Source of the DNA: Paucibacter aquatile
GTDB lineage: Bacteria > Pseudomonadota > Gammaproteobacteria > Burkholderiales > Burkholderiaceae_C
NCBI RefSeq assembly: GCF_002885975.1
Contig: NZ_POSP01000001.1
Location: forward strand, 248,001 to 312,000
Direction of reading: 5' to 3'
Length of the DNA stretch: 64,000 nt
Below, piece by piece: positions 49,657 to 57,702 of this stretch; the stretch's first letter is position 1, and each line of letters opens with the position of its first letter. Below the pieces are notes generated by a model that searched no databases, was not told where the DNA came from, and saw nothing but the letters and a program-made list of their open reading frames with translations. Position numbers and translations under genes: made by a program.

Positions 49657-50091
49657 ATGAAGAACTTGTTCGCCGCTGCCGTACTCAGCCTTGTTGCCGC
49701 GATGGCCTCGGCCCAGATCACCCCGGTGGGCCTGTGGAAGACCATCGACGACGATGGCAAGACCGAGAAGTCTTTGGTCCGCATCACCGAGAGCGGTGGT
49801 GTGCTGACCGGCACCATCGAAAAAGTCTTCGATCCGGCCAAGCAAGACGCCAAGTGCGACAAATGCGCCGACGAACGCAAGGACAAGCCGGTGCTCGGCT
49901 TGACCATCCTGCGCAACGTCAAGCAAGACGCCAGCGACAAAGAGCACTGGACCGGTGGCGAAATCCTGGACCCCAACAGCGGCAAGACCTACAAGGCGCG
50001 CCTGACACCGATTGAAGGTGGCAAGAAGATGGAGATGCGTGGTTACATCGCCTTCTTCTACCGCACCCAGGTCTGGCAACGCGTGGAATGA
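49657..50091 (+). CDS. DUF2147 secreted protein
   Basis: 144 residues with a signal peptide ending near MASA. The mature protein follows the DUF2147 pattern: PVGLWKTIDDDGKTEKSLVRI, shown here in part, then LTGTIEKVF, KPVLGLTILRN and WTGGEILDPNSGKTYKA. A CxxC (CDKC) is present in the middle. The family forms a lipocalin-like barrel of unknown role, and genes of this type often sit next to acyl-CoA genes. AGGAG lies upstream of the start. Confidence 0.9.
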   Translation: MKNLFAAAVLSLVAAMASAQITPVGLWKTIDDDGKTEKSLVRITESGGVLTGTIEKVFDPAKQDAKCDKCADERKDKPVLGLTILRNVKQDASDKEHWTGGEILDPNSGKTYKARLTPIEGGKKMEMRGYIAFFYRTQVWQRVE

Positions 50092-50219
50092 ACTGAAGCT
50101 GTGCCGTGGCCGGCCTGGCTGCGCTGCGGGCACTGAATCCGAGCCCAGCGCCCACGATCGGCGCTGCGCCACGAGAACAGAAAACAAACAAGCCAACAAG
50201 CTCTTCCAAGGAGAAGTAC

Positions 50220-52616
50220 GTGAGTCGATTCCAAGTTCGCAAAGTCGCCGTGCTCGGCGCTGGCGTGATGGGAGCGCAGATCGCTGCGCATCTGGTCAAC
50301 GTCAAGGTGCCGGTGGTGCTGTTCGACCTGCCGGCCAAGGAAGGCCCGAAGAACGGCATCGTGTCCAAGGCCATCGACGGCCTGAAGAAGCTCAAGCCCG
50401 CGCCGCTGGGCGATGTGGCCGACGCCGCGTTGATCCAGCAGGCCAATTACGAAGAGCACCTCGAGCTGCTCAAGGACTGCGACCTCATCATCGAGGCGAT
50501 TGCCGAGCGCATGGACTGGAAGCTCGATCTGTACACCAAGATCGCGCCCTACATCGCCCCGCACGCCATCGTCGCCTCCAACACCTCGGGCCTGAGCATC
50601 ACCAAGCTCAGCGAAGTGCTGCCGGAAGAAATCAAGCCGCGTTTCTGCGGCATCCATTTCTTCAACCCGCCGCGTTATATGTACCTGGTGGAGCTGATCA
50701 ACACCCCGACCACCCGTCCGGAAGTGATCGATCAGCTGGAAGGCTTCGTCACCACCGCCGTCGGCAAGGGTGTGGTGCGCGCCAATGACACGCCTAACTT
50801 CGTGGCCAACCGGGTCGGTATCGCCGGCATGATGGCCACCATGATCGAGGCCGAGAAGTTCGGCCTGTCGGTGGATCTGGTCGACGACCTGACCGGCAAG
50901 AAGCTGGGCCGCGCCTCCAGCGGCACCTTCCGCACCGCAGACGTGGTCGGCCTGGACACCATGGCCCATGTGGTCAAGACCATGCAGGACAACCTGAAGG
51001 ACGACCCCTTCTTCAGCACCTACGCCACGCCCAAGGTGCTGGCCGGTCTGATCGAGAAGGGCGCCCTGGGCCAGAAGGCCGGCGCGGGCTTTTACAAGAA
51101 AGTCGGCAAGGACATCCAGCGCCTGGACTTCGCCACCGGTGAATACGTCGCCGGCGGCAAGAAGGCCGACGAGATCGTCGCCCGCATGCTCAAGAAGCCG
51201 GCCGCCGATCGCATCAAGCTGCTGCGTGAATCGAGCAACCCGCAGGCCCAGTTCCTCTGGTCCATCCTGCGTGACAGCTTCCACTACGTGGCTGTGCACC
51301 TGGCGACCGTGGCCGACACCGCTCGAGAAATCGACTTCGCCATGCGCTGGGGCTTCGGCTCGCAACAGGGTCCCTTCGAGCTGTGGCAAGCCGCCGGCTG
51401 GAAGCAAGTGGCCGAGTGGATCCAGGAAGACATCGCCGCAGGCAAGACCCTGGCCAGCGCGCCGCTGCCCGCTTGGGTGTTCGAAGGCCCGGTGGCCGAG
51501 AACGGCGGCGTGCACAGCGTCAACGGTTCCTGGAGCGCCGCGGAAGGCAAGTTCAAGGCCCGTGCCGAGCTGCCGGTCTACGCCCGCCAGGCTTTCCCGG
51601 AACGCCTGGTCGGCGAAGGCGCCGTCGAGCCGCTGAAGGCCGGCACCGAGCTGTTCAAGAACGAGGAAGTGCGCGTCTGGACGCTGGACAAGGAAGTCGT
51701 CATCGCCTCCATCACCGCCAAGCTGCACCTGATCAGCCCGACCGTGACCGAAGGCCTGCTCAAGGCTGTCGAGATCGCGGAAAGCGGCTACAAGGGCCTG
51801 GTGATCTGGAGCCCGGACGATGTCTTCTCGGCCGGCGCCAATCTGGAAGCGCTGATGCCGGTCTTCATGAAGTCGGGTGCCAAGGGCATCGCGCCGGAAG
51901 AGAAGAAGCTGCAGGACATGATGCTGCGCATCCGCTATGCCCAGGTCCCGGTGGTGGCTGCCATGCGCGGTCTGGCCCTGGGTGGCGGCGCCGAGCTGGC
52001 CGTGCATTGCGCGCGCCGTGTCGCGCACATGGAAAGTTATGTCGGCCTGGTGGAAGTGGGCGTGGGCCTGATCCCCGGTGGCGGCGGCCTGACCTATATC
52101 GCCCGCCGTGCGGCCGAAATGGCAGCGGCCGGCAATTCCGGTGTCGACCTGTTCGCCTTCCTGAAGGACGGTTTCACCACCGCGGCCACCGCCAAGGTGG
52201 CGACCTCGGCCCTGGAGGCCAAGAAGAACGGCTTCCTGCTCGACAGCGATGTGATCGTGCCCAACAAGGACGAGTTGCTGCACGTCGCCAGCGCCCAGGT
52301 CAAGGGCTTGTTCGAGTCGGGCTACCGCCCGCCGCTCAAGGCCAAGTTCCCGGTCGCCGGTCGTTCGGGCATCGCCACCATCAAGGGCCAGCTGGCCAAT
52401 ATGCGTGACGGTGGCTTCATCAGCCAGCACGATTTCCATCTGGCCGCCCTGATCGCCGATGTGGTCTGTGGTGGTGCGGTGGAAGCCGGTTCTCTGGTCG
52501 ACGAGGAGTACCTGATGTCGCTGGAGCGCAAGCACTTCTGCAGCTTGCTGGAACACCCCAAGACTCAGGAACGGATCATGGGCATGCTCCAAACCGGCAA
52601 ACCTGTACGTAACTAA
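50220..52616 (+). CDS. FadN-type 3-hydroxyacyl-CoA dehydrogenase/enoyl-CoA hydratase
   Basis: 798 residues from GTG 50220 (SRFQVRKVAVLG), with AAGGAG seven bases upstream; the frame to 50106 lacks support. The order is dehydrogenase first: NAD site VLGAGVMGAQIA and HFFNPPRYMYLVE in residues 1-185, a helical domain to about 300, then the hydratase part at about 520-720 with FSAGANLEALM, LALGGGAELAV and GLIPGGGG. This is the reverse of FadB and matches FadN of Bacillus and many proteobacteria. It performs the second and third steps of beta-oxidation. The thiolase gene is at 53279. Confidence 0.93.
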   Translation: MSRFQVRKVAVLGAGVMGAQIAAHLVNVKVPVVLFDLPAKEGPKNGIVSKAIDGLKKLKPAPLGDVADAALIQQANYEEHLELLKDCDLIIEAIAERMDWKLDLYTKIAPYIAPHAIVASNTSGLSITKLSEVLPEEIKPRFCGIHFFNPPRYMYLVELINTPTTRPEVIDQLEGFVTTAVGKGVVRANDTPNFVANRVGIAGMMATMIEAEKFGLSVDLVDDLTGKKLGRASSGTFRTADVVGLDTMAHVVKTMQDNLKDDPFFSTYATPKVLAGLIEKGALGQKAGAGFYKKVGKDIQRLDFATGEYVAGGKKADEIVARMLKKPAADRIKLLRESSNPQAQFLWSILRDSFHYVAVHLATVADTAREIDFAMRWGFGSQQGPFELWQAAGWKQVAEWIQEDIAAGKTLASAPLPAWVFEGPVAENGGVHSVNGSWSAAEGKFKARAELPVYARQAFPERLVGEGAVEPLKAGTELFKNEEVRVWTLDKEVVIASITAKLHLISPTVTEGLLKAVEIAESGYKGLVIWSPDDVFSAGANLEALMPVFMKSGAKGIAPEEKKLQDMMLRIRYAQVPVVAAMRGLALGGGAELAVHCARRVAHMESYVGLVEVGVGLIPGGGGLTYIARRAAEMAAAGNSGVDLFAFLKDGFTTAATAKVATSALEAKKNGFLLDSDVIVPNKDELLHVASAQVKGLFESGYRPPLKAKFPVAGRSGIATIKGQLANMRDGGFISQHDFHLAALIADVVCGGAVEAGSLVDEEYLMSLERKHFCSLLEHPKTQERIMGMLQTGKPVRN

Positions 52617-52654
52617 GGGCTACTGCGCGAACGTCATGCGTCGTTGGGCGGTGC

Positions 52655-52695
52655 TCGGAATCCTCACGACCGTCAAGGTCGTTCCGGTTCCTGCG
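52655..52695. repeat. Intergenic bulged inverted repeat
   Basis: CGGAA and CGACC, separated by a six-base bulge, pair with GGTCG and TTCCG around a small loop, within 52657-52690. It lies between the FadN-type gene and the thioesterase gene. The following 50 bases are rich in GCTC/CGCT steps. It could be a REP-like element or an mRNA structure; there is no T-run. Confidence 0.35.
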
Positions 52696-52760
52696 CTCCG
52701 TCCGCCTCGCCTGACGCTCGCTCGCTACGCCCCGCAACACTGCTGAGATTCCTCGAACCG

Positions 52761-53261
52761 ATGAACACCGCTCCCAATCGCCTCGCACGTACCTTGGCCA
52801 AGCTTGATGCTTGGCCAGCGGCTGTGCGGCCGCTGGCGCGCAATCTGGCGCTGCGCCGAGCCGTGCCTTTTACGGGGACGGCCAAGCTGGACTTTGTGCG
52901 CCTGGATACGGAGGTGGCGGAGATCGCCATCGCCAATCGGCGGGCGGTGCAAAACCACATCGGCGGCGTTCATGCCGCGGCGATGGGCTTGCTGGCTGAG
53001 ACGGCGACGGGCATGGTGGTCGGCATGAATGTGCGCGACGACTGCCTGCCGCTGTGCAAATCCATGCATGTGGATTTCAGGAAGCGCGCCAGCGGTGCGA
53101 TGCGGGCACGCGCCACGCTGAGCGCTGCCCAGCGAGCGCTGATGGTGGCGGAGCCCAAGGGTGAAGTCACCGTGTCGGTGGTGGTGACGGATGAGGCCGG
53201 TGTGAACCCGGTTGAGTGTGAATTTGTCTGGGCTTGGATACCCAAGACCCCCAAGAACTGA
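52761..53261 (+). CDS. DUF4442 hotdog-fold thioesterase-like protein
   Basis: 166 residues from ATG 52761 (MNTAPNRLART); an open frame to 52644 lies over the repeat and is not used. The region AVQNHIGGVHAAAMGLLAETATG has the hotdog helix with the NHxG motif of DUF4442 proteins, and CLPLCKSMHVDFRKRA follows. The fold suggests acyl-CoA thioester hydrolysis. It lies between two beta-oxidation genes and so may free CoA or trim blocked intermediates. Substrate is unknown. Confidence 0.85.
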   Translation: MNTAPNRLARTLAKLDAWPAAVRPLARNLALRRAVPFTGTAKLDFVRLDTEVAEIAIANRRAVQNHIGGVHAAAMGLLAETATGMVVGMNVRDDCLPLCKSMHVDFRKRASGAMRARATLSAAQRALMVAEPKGEVTVSVVVTDEAGVNPVECEFVWAWIPKTPKN

Positions 53262-53278
53262 AAGGTTGGTTGAACATC

Positions 53279-54493
53279 ATGGCAAAGCAAGTGCAAGAAG
53301 CGTTTATCTGCGCCGCCACCCGTTTGCCCATCGGCAAGTCGGGCCGTGGTTACTACAAGAACACCCGCCCCGACGAGATGCTGGTGCGCGCCATCCAGGC
53401 CGCGTTGGCTCAAGCCCCGGGCCTGGACCCGGCGGCGATTGAAGACGCAATCGTCGGCTGCTCCTTCCCCGAAGGCGAGCAGGGCATGAACATCGCCCGC
53501 GTCGGCGCCGTGCTGGCCGGTCTGCCCAACAGCGTCGGCGGCGTGACCGTCAATCGCTACTGCGCCTCGGGCATCACCGCCCTGCAAATGGCGGCCGACC
53601 GCATCCGTGTCGGCGAAGCCGAGGTGATGATCGCCGCCGGTGTCGAGTCCATGAGCATGGTGCCCATGGGTGGCAACAAGCCCTCGCTGTCGCCGTTGAT
53701 TTTTGAGCGCGACGAGAACATTGGCATCGCCTACGGCATGGGCCTGACCGCCGAGAAGGTGGCTCAGCAGTGGAAGATCAGCCGCGAAGACCAGGACGCT
53801 TTCGCTGCCGAGTCGCACCGCCGCGCCCTGGCGGCCATCGAGGCCGGCCATTTCGCTGCCGAAATGACGCCGTTTGAATTGATCGAGCGCCTGCCCAATC
53901 TGGCCGATGGCTCCATCATCGAGCGTCGTCGCAGCGTCAGCATCGACGAAGGTCCGCGCAAGGACACCTCGATCGAAGGTCTGGCCCGCCTCAAGCCGGT
54001 GTTCGCCGCCAAGGGCAGCGTCACTGCCGGCAACAGCTCGCAGACCTCGGATGGTGCCGGCGCCCTGATCGTGGCCTCGGAAGCCGCCGTCAAGCGCTTT
54101 GGCCTGACCCCGTTGGCCCGTTTCGTCAGCTTCGCCGTGCGCGGCGTGCCGCCGGAAATCATGGGCATCGGCCCGATCGAGGCCATCCCCGCCGCGCTCA
54201 AGCTGGCCGGTATCACGGCTGCCGATCTGGACTGGGTCGAGCTGAACGAAGCCTTCGCTGCGCAGTCGCTGGCCGTGCTGAACGATCTGGACAGCAAGGG
54301 CATCGTGCTGGATCGCAGCAAGGTGAACCCGAACGGCGGCGCGATCGCCCTGGGCCACCCGCTGGGCGCCACCGGTGCCATCCGCGCCGCCAGCGTGATC
54401 CACGGACTGCGCCGCACCGGTGGCAAGTACGGCATGGTGACCATGTGCGTGGGCGCAGGTCAGGGCGCCGCAGGCATCCTCGAGCGTCTCTGA
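53279..54493 (+). CDS. Acetyl-CoA C-acyltransferase (3-ketoacyl-CoA thiolase)
   Basis: 404 residues from ATG 53279 (MAKQVQEAFI). The nucleophile Cys95 is in NRYCASG, the His in ALGHPLGATGA and the second Cys in MCVGAGQG. Gly-rich NPNGGAIALG and the start IPIGK-like RLPIGKSGRG fit the degradative thiolase class. It splits 3-ketoacyl-CoA into acetyl-CoA and a shortened acyl-CoA, closing the cycle begun by the dehydrogenase and FadN-type genes upstream. Its stop overlaps the next start (TGATG). Confidence 0.95.
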   Translation: MAKQVQEAFICAATRLPIGKSGRGYYKNTRPDEMLVRAIQAALAQAPGLDPAAIEDAIVGCSFPEGEQGMNIARVGAVLAGLPNSVGGVTVNRYCASGITALQMAADRIRVGEAEVMIAAGVESMSMVPMGGNKPSLSPLIFERDENIGIAYGMGLTAEKVAQQWKISREDQDAFAAESHRRALAAIEAGHFAAEMTPFELIERLPNLADGSIIERRRSVSIDEGPRKDTSIEGLARLKPVFAAKGSVTAGNSSQTSDGAGALIVASEAAVKRFGLTPLARFVSFAVRGVPPEIMGIGPIEAIPAALKLAGITAADLDWVELNEAFAAQSLAVLNDLDSKGIVLDRSKVNPNGGAIALGHPLGATGAIRAASVIHGLRRTGGKYGMVTMCVGAGQGAAGILERL

Positions 54494-55038
54494 TGTCGAG
54501 GCCGCACGGCGCCGCGAGGCGCCGTTTTCTGCGCGCCAGCGCGCTGCTGCTGGCCCCCACTGCCTTGGCGGGCTGCAGCGGCGAGTTGCAGTCATTCAAG
54601 ACTTGGCGTTATGCCCGCGAGGCGGTGCTGGAACTGCTGTTCGGCGAACCACGCCTGCACGGGAATGCGCAGTGGAATCTGGTGCAGATGCTGCAGCACA
54701 CGGCCCAGAGCATCGAGTTCTCGGTGCGAGGCTTTCCCGAGCTCAAGCCCGCCTGGTTTCGCGCCACGGCAGGTGCGGCCGCCTGGAGCTGGTTCGATGC
54801 GCGCGGCGCCATGTCGCACAGCCTGGATGAGCCGATTCCCGGCGCGGCCGCGCTGGACCCCGCGTTGGCGTTGAAGGTGGCGGTGCAGCGTCTGCTTGAC
54901 GCCATGGAAGCCTTCAGCAGCCACCAAGGCGCTTACGCCCCGCATTTCGCCTACGGCAAGCTGACGCGCGCCCAGTACGAGCGCGCCCACCTGATGCACC
55001 TGGCCAACCATTGGCAGCAGCTCAAGCCGCCGGCCTGA
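54493..55038 (+). CDS. DUF1569 lipoprotein-like protein
   Basis: 181 residues from ATG 54493, overlapping the thiolase stop. The N-terminus has a twin-arginine-like RRRFLRAS followed by a hydrophobic stretch and the lipobox LAGC. The rest is helical, with LHGNAQWNLVQMLQHTAQSIEF and HLMHLANHWQQL; the His positions resemble the DinB/DUF1569 metal-binding fold. No function is established. Overlap with the thiolase shows co-expression, not necessarily a shared pathway. Confidence 0.75.
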   Translation: MSRPHGAARRRFLRASALLLAPTALAGCSGELQSFKTWRYAREAVLELLFGEPRLHGNAQWNLVQMLQHTAQSIEFSVRGFPELKPAWFRATAGAAAWSWFDARGAMSHSLDEPIPGAAALDPALALKVAVQRLLDAMEAFSSHQGAYAPHFAYGKLTRAQYERAHLMHLANHWQQLKPPA

Positions 55039-55098
55039 GTGCGGTCGCCCTCATGAAATCCAGCCTGCACAATGACGGGCTTGCAAGGAGAGTTTGAG

Positions 55099-55863
55099 AT
55101 GAGCATCAAGACGGCAGTGGTCAATGGCGTGGCGACGATTGAGATCGCCCGCCCGGAAAGAAAAAATGCGCTGACTGGCGCCATGTACGAAGCCATGGCC
55201 GAGGCCCTGATCGCCGTCAACAGCGACAAGACCGTGCGTGCAGTGTTGATCCAGGGTCAGCCGAATATCTTCACCTCGGGCAATGACATTGACGACTTCA
55301 TGAGCCGCCCGCCGCGCGATGAAGACGCGCCGGTGTTCCAGTTCATGCGCGCCCTGTTGGGCTGCGAGAAACCGGTGATTGCCGCCGTCAACGGCGCCGC
55401 CATCGGCATCGGCACCACCTTGCTGCTGCACTGCGATTTCGTCTTCGTGGCCGATGACGCCCGCCTGGCCATGCCGTTTGTGGGCCTGGGCCTGGTGCCC
55501 GAGTTCGGCTCCAGCCTGGTCGTGCCGCGCCTGATGGGCCATGTCAAGGCGGCCGAGAAGCTGCTGCTGGGCGACCCCTTCACCGGCCCCGATGCGGTGG
55601 AGTGCGGCATTGCCAACGCGGTGCTGCCCGGCAGCGAGGTGGTGGCCCATGCCCGCCGTGTGGCCGAGCGTTTCAACACCCTGGCGCCCGGTGCCGTGCG
55701 CGAGAGCAAGCGCCTGATGCGCCGCCACAGCCAGGAGCAGCTGAACGAGGTGATCAAGGTCGAGGCCGAGATCTTCGCCGCCAAGCTGCGCTCGCCTGAG
55801 GCGATGGAGGCCTTCCAGGCTTTCTTCCAGAAGCGCGCCCCGGATTTTTCAAAGTTTGATTGA
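55099..55863 (+). CDS. Enoyl-CoA hydratase/isomerase family protein
   Basis: 254 residues from ATG 55099 (MSIKTAVVNG), with AGGAGA seven bases upstream. Crotonase motifs: FTSGNDIDDF for the first oxyanion region, NGAAIGIGTTLLLHCD for the second, and GLVPEFGSS, with an acidic residue where isomerase-type members have theirs. It may hydrate enoyl-CoA or shift double bonds of unsaturated fatty acids. The C-terminus (FFQKRAPDFSKFD) is typical of this branch. It ends the plus-strand beta-oxidation run. Confidence 0.9.
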   Translation: MSIKTAVVNGVATIEIARPERKNALTGAMYEAMAEALIAVNSDKTVRAVLIQGQPNIFTSGNDIDDFMSRPPRDEDAPVFQFMRALLGCEKPVIAAVNGAAIGIGTTLLLHCDFVFVADDARLAMPFVGLGLVPEFGSSLVVPRLMGHVKAAEKLLLGDPFTGPDAVECGIANAVLPGSEVVAHARRVAERFNTLAPGAVRESKRLMRRHSQEQLNEVIKVEAEIFAAKLRSPEAMEAFQAFFQKRAPDFSKFD

Positions 55864-55880
55864 GCACCGGTTCCGCGGGC

Positions 55881-57023
55881 TCAGATCACATTGAGCTCGC
55901 GGTAAGGCTGATTCGCCGCCAGCCGCGCGGGGTTCAAGTGGCTGAGGTCCAGGGTCTCGAAGCGGCCGCTGCGTATCCACTCGGCCAGGCCGCGACCCAC
56001 GCCCGGCGCATGCTGCAGGCCATGGCCCGAGAAGCCGCAGGCCAGCAGCAGATTGGCGCAGCCGGGCAGGGCGCCGACCAGGCCGTTGTGGTCGAAATCG
56101 TTCATCTCGTAGTAGCCGGCCCAGGCTCGTTCCAGGCGCAGGCTCTCGAAGCCCGGCACGCGCTGGGCCATGGCGGGCCAGAGCGACTCTTCAAACAGAT
56201 CGGCCTCCGGGTCCAGCGGCAGGCCGGGCGCGTCGTTCAGCGGCGTGCCGCCGCAGATGAACTGGTTGGGCCCTTCCGGCCGCAGCCACAGGCCGCTCGG
56301 GTCGATCAGCAGCGGGCAGGCCGGCGCAGGCTCGGGGCTGCGGAAGACGTAGACGCTGCGCCGTTTGGCGCTGATGGGCAGGTCCAAGCCCGCCGTGGCC
56401 GCCAGGCTGCCCGACCAGGCGCCGGTGGCCAGCACATAGAGGTCGGCCTGCAAGACCTGACCCTGTTGGGTCTGCACGCCACGGATCGCGCCGCTGTTGT
56501 CTCGCTGCAGCGCCACCGCCTCATCGGCCAGGTAGCGCACGCCCTGGTTCAAGGCTTGCGCGCGCAAGGTCTGCAGCAAGGCCCAGCCGTCGAACCAACC
56601 CTCGCCGCTGCGGCCCCAGCTGCCCAGGTGCAGGTCCTCACAGGTCAGCCATGGCCAGCGCTGCTTCAATTCGGCGGGCGGCATCAGTGCGATGTCGGCG
56701 CCGGCCGCGGTTTGGATTGCATGAAGGGCCCGCAGTCCATCGGCGCGCTCGGCCGTGTCGGCGAGGTAGAGGTAGCCCTGCTCGCTGAGGCCGCATTCCG
56801 GATGGGCGCGCAGCCACTGCAGGCCGAACTGCGACAGGGCGATGTTCAGCGGCGTGGAGAACTGCTGTCGGATCGAGGCGGCCGACAGGGCCGATGAGGC
56901 CTGGGCATAACTCGGGTCGCGCTCCAGAACGCGGATTTCGCCGCTCCATCCGCCCGCGGACAGATACGCCGCCACGGCGCTGCCGATGGCACCACCTCCG
57001 AGGATCAGAACCGATGAAGCCAT
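55881..57023 (-). CDS. FAD-dependent oxidoreductase (DAO family)
   Basis: 380 residues from ATG 57023 (MASSVLILGG). The dinucleotide site is VLILGGGAIGSAVAAYL, followed by the acidic end of strand 2 (VLERD) and SALSAASIRQQFS, a pattern of glycine/sarcosine-oxidase-like enzymes and FOXRED1. Near the C-terminus GFSGHGLQHAPGVG is the second FAD-contact motif. It probably oxidises an amino acid or N-methyl compound; substrate unknown. It lies tail to tail with the enoyl-CoA hydratase gene and 25 bases after the thioesterase gene on its own strand. Confidence 0.88.
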   Translation of the reverse strand: MASSVLILGGGAIGSAVAAYLSAGGWSGEIRVLERDPSYAQASSALSAASIRQQFSTPLNIALSQFGLQWLRAHPECGLSEQGYLYLADTAERADGLRALHAIQTAAGADIALMPPAELKQRWPWLTCEDLHLGSWGRSGEGWFDGWALLQTLRAQALNQGVRYLADEAVALQRDNSGAIRGVQTQQGQVLQADLYVLATGAWSGSLAATAGLDLPISAKRRSVYVFRSPEPAPACPLLIDPSGLWLRPEGPNQFICGGTPLNDAPGLPLDPEADLFEESLWPAMAQRVPGFESLRLERAWAGYYEMNDFDHNGLVGALPGCANLLLACGFSGHGLQHAPGVGRGLAEWIRSGRFETLDLSHLNPARLAANQPYRELNVI

Positions 57024-57048
57024 GGTTGGCCGGATGTGGTCCTGGTGC

Positions 57049-57492
57049 TCAGGCTTGCTCAGCGAAGGGGCGCGGCTTGCCTTGGTCGTCGATGGCCACA
57101 TAGGTCAAATTGGCCTCGGTGACCTTGACCACCTGCGGGTCCATGGGATTGCGCTCGGCCACCACCTCGACGTGCACGGTGATGGAGGTCCGGCCGATGC
57201 GCGTGATCTGCGAGTAGAAGGACAGCAGGTCACCGACCGACACGCGTTGCTTGAAGATGAACTCGTTGACGGCCACCGTGGTGACCCGGCCGCGCGACAA
57301 ACGCGCCGGCTGCACGGAGCCGGCCAGGTCCACCTGGGCCATGATCCAGCCGCCGAAGATGTCGCCGTTGGCGTTGGCATCGGCCGGCATGGGCATGACA
57401 CGCAGCACCAGTTCGCGGGGCAGGGCGGGGGCGTCGGTGCTGGCGGATGTGGCGGGGGTGCTGTCGGTGGGCGTACTGCTGCTACTGCTCAT
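57049..57492 (-). CDS. Acyl-CoA thioesterase, YciA-like hotdog protein
   Basis: 147 residues from ATG 57492 (MSSSSSTPTD); a much longer open frame upstream is antisense to the ABC exporter. A Ser/Thr/Ala-rich N-tail of about 25 residues comes first. The hotdog core has NANGDIFGGWIMAQVDLAG, the YciA signature with the Asp of the active site, and then TTVAVNEFIFKQRVSVGDLL. It hydrolyses acyl-CoA to acid and CoA. It leads into the FAD oxidoreductase gene. Confidence 0.92.
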   Translation of the reverse strand: MSSSSSTPTDSTPATSASTDAPALPRELVLRVMPMPADANANGDIFGGWIMAQVDLAGSVQPARLSRGRVTTVAVNEFIFKQRVSVGDLLSFYSQITRIGRTSITVHVEVVAERNPMDPQVVKVTEANLTYVAIDDQGKPRPFAEQA

Positions 57493-57702
57493 GGCGTTTC
57501 CTGGTTCGAGAAGGGCTGAATTGTCCGCCAATCGAATCGGTCTCGGATGCTCAAGCCCGTGGCCGCGCTGGACGGCCGTGCCTATTTGGCGGCGGGTCAG
57601 CCTCTGGCGAGCAAAGCACCGAGAATCCAGCCCTGATGACACCTGACGCTGCAGAGCCGCCTCCATTGGGGCGAGGCCTGCGCTTTTGAGCGACGACAAG
57701 CC

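Noticed and set aside
47658..49985. Minus-strand open frame of 775 codons
   Set aside because: Antisense to the acyl-CoA dehydrogenase gene, whose protein sequence is strongly conserved; the antisense product has no motif.
50058..52592. Minus-strand open frame of 844 codons
   Set aside because: Antisense to the FadN-type gene over its whole length, low-complexity and without recognisable motifs.
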